Shown in pieces: positions 45,595 to 45,963 of a stretch of DNA of 45,963 bases. This DNA comes from CAZJHX01 sp964545715. GTDB taxonomy: Bacteria > Myxococcota_A > UBA9042 > GCA-2863065. The DNA is taken from assembly GCA_964545715.1 (NCBI GenBank), contig CAZJHX010000084.1:1-45963 (forward strand), read 5' to 3'. Within the stretch, counting starts at the first letter, position 1; each line of letters begins with the position of its first letter. The notes under the pieces are model-generated. The model ran no database searches and was not told where the DNA came from. It saw nothing but the letters and a program-made list of their open reading frames with translations. Position numbers and translations under genes: made by a program.

Positions 45595-45963
45595 TCACTT
45601 GTGCGCGCCAGGTCGCAGCTGAGCGCTCAGCCCGACGTCGTCGGCCGTGACCCGATCGATATCAAGCGGCTGGTGTTGGGTCGACATCGTGCCTGCGATC
45701 GGGCCGATGGCGGCTGCCGGATCCGTGGCGTACGGGTGCAGCTGCTGCAGCTCGCGTCCGGGCTTGAGCTGCCGAGCGCTTGCGTACGTGGCCGACAGAT
45801 CCAGCGACAGGATGGTCTTTGCCGCGTTCCGCATCCCGAAGCTGGACGACAGTGTCACCTGCCTCGGGTTGTCGATCCGCCAGCCCGGGGGCGCCACCTC
45901 GTGACCATGGACTAGTTCTTGATGCCGGAAGTTCGTTCCGCATTTGATCGCGCGGAATAGACT
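45595..45963 (-). CDS. C-terminal part of an unknown protein (5' end outside window)
   Basis: The minus-strand frame is open from the window edge to TGA 45595, 122 residues. No start is needed inside the window: the frame continues past the GTG at 45897 without a stop. Amphipathic strands (RQVTLSSSFGMR, KTILSLDLSATYASAR) alternate hydrophobic and polar residues, as in an outer-membrane beta-barrel or a beta-rich domain. The end (HPYATDPAAAIGPIAG) is Pro/Ala-rich. I do not recognise it. The large surface lipoprotein follows 61 nt later on the same strand. Confidence 0.5.
   Translation of the reverse strand, partial: SLFRAIKCGTNFRHQELVHGHEVAPPGWRIDNPRQVTLSSSFGMRNAAKTILSLDLSATYASARQLKPGRELQQLHPYATDPAAAIGPIAGTMSTQHQPLDIDRVTADDVGLSAQLRPGAHK

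Noticed and set aside
45647..45904. Plus-strand open frame near the right edge
   Set aside because: The minus-strand frame is open through the window edge and has protein-like strand patterns; the plus frame is its shadow.

Overview
The window is GC-rich, almost fully coding and has very short intergenic gaps. It carries a dnaG-rpoD pair, a PEGA-tailed Ser/Thr kinase, a MoxR/DUF58/von Willebrand A (VWA) locus, many predicted lipoproteins, and lipoproteins with Asp/Thr/Gly- or Asp/Ala/Pro-rich linkers after the lipobox. Together these suggest a free-living Gram-negative bacterium of the Myxococcota/Bradymonadales (former Deltaproteobacteria) type. That assignment is an inference from gene content. 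No rRNA, tRNA, CRISPR array, insertion sequence or prophage was seen.

Left part (1-12.9 kb): partial rpoD and complete dnaG on the minus strand behind a good sigma-70 promoter. Upstream lies an SCP2 sterol-carrier-type protein, with a radical SAM gene diverging from it. Next comes a minus-strand block holding three B12-type radical SAM enzymes, a methyltransferase, a GT-C glycosyltransferase and an unknown protein. It looks like a dedicated biosynthetic or lipid/glycan-modifying pathway whose product cannot be read from sequence. A divergent rhomboid protease follows.

Middle part (12.9-24 kb): a minus-strand MoxR-type locus. Transcription runs from a soluble lytic transglycosylase through a coiled-coil membrane protein, MoxR ATPase, DUF58 protein and a BatA-like VWA membrane protein to a 927-residue double-VWA membrane protein. 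A 170-bp imperfect hairpin separates the last two genes. This resembles a chaperone/envelope-homeostasis system of the Bat family.

24-33 kb: a translationally coupled trio (a possible zinc-dependent phospholipase/S1-P1-like exported protein, the PEGA kinase, truD) preceded by a second ~172-bp near-complete hairpin. A CDP-alcohol phosphatidyltransferase with a degenerate N-terminal half, a TlpA-like thioredoxin, a peptide-type solute-binding lipoprotein and an LCM-like methyltransferase follow.

33-46 kb: a penicillin-acylase-family lipoprotein coupled to a 66-residue four-cysteine protein; a divergent zinc-ribbon protein; a PEGA / Kelch-like lipoprotein / DUF2723 series in which the DUF2723 gene has no ATG, GTG or TTG start compatible with its conserved N-terminus; a large repeat-rich surface lipoprotein that appears frameshifted near 41997; and the 3' end of an unknown gene at the right edge.

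Most unusual are the two long hairpins, the apparent non-canonical start of the DUF2723 gene, the radical SAM cluster, and several start codons lying 6-8 nt after -10-like hexamers without a Shine-Dalgarno sequence, which suggests leaderless transcripts.
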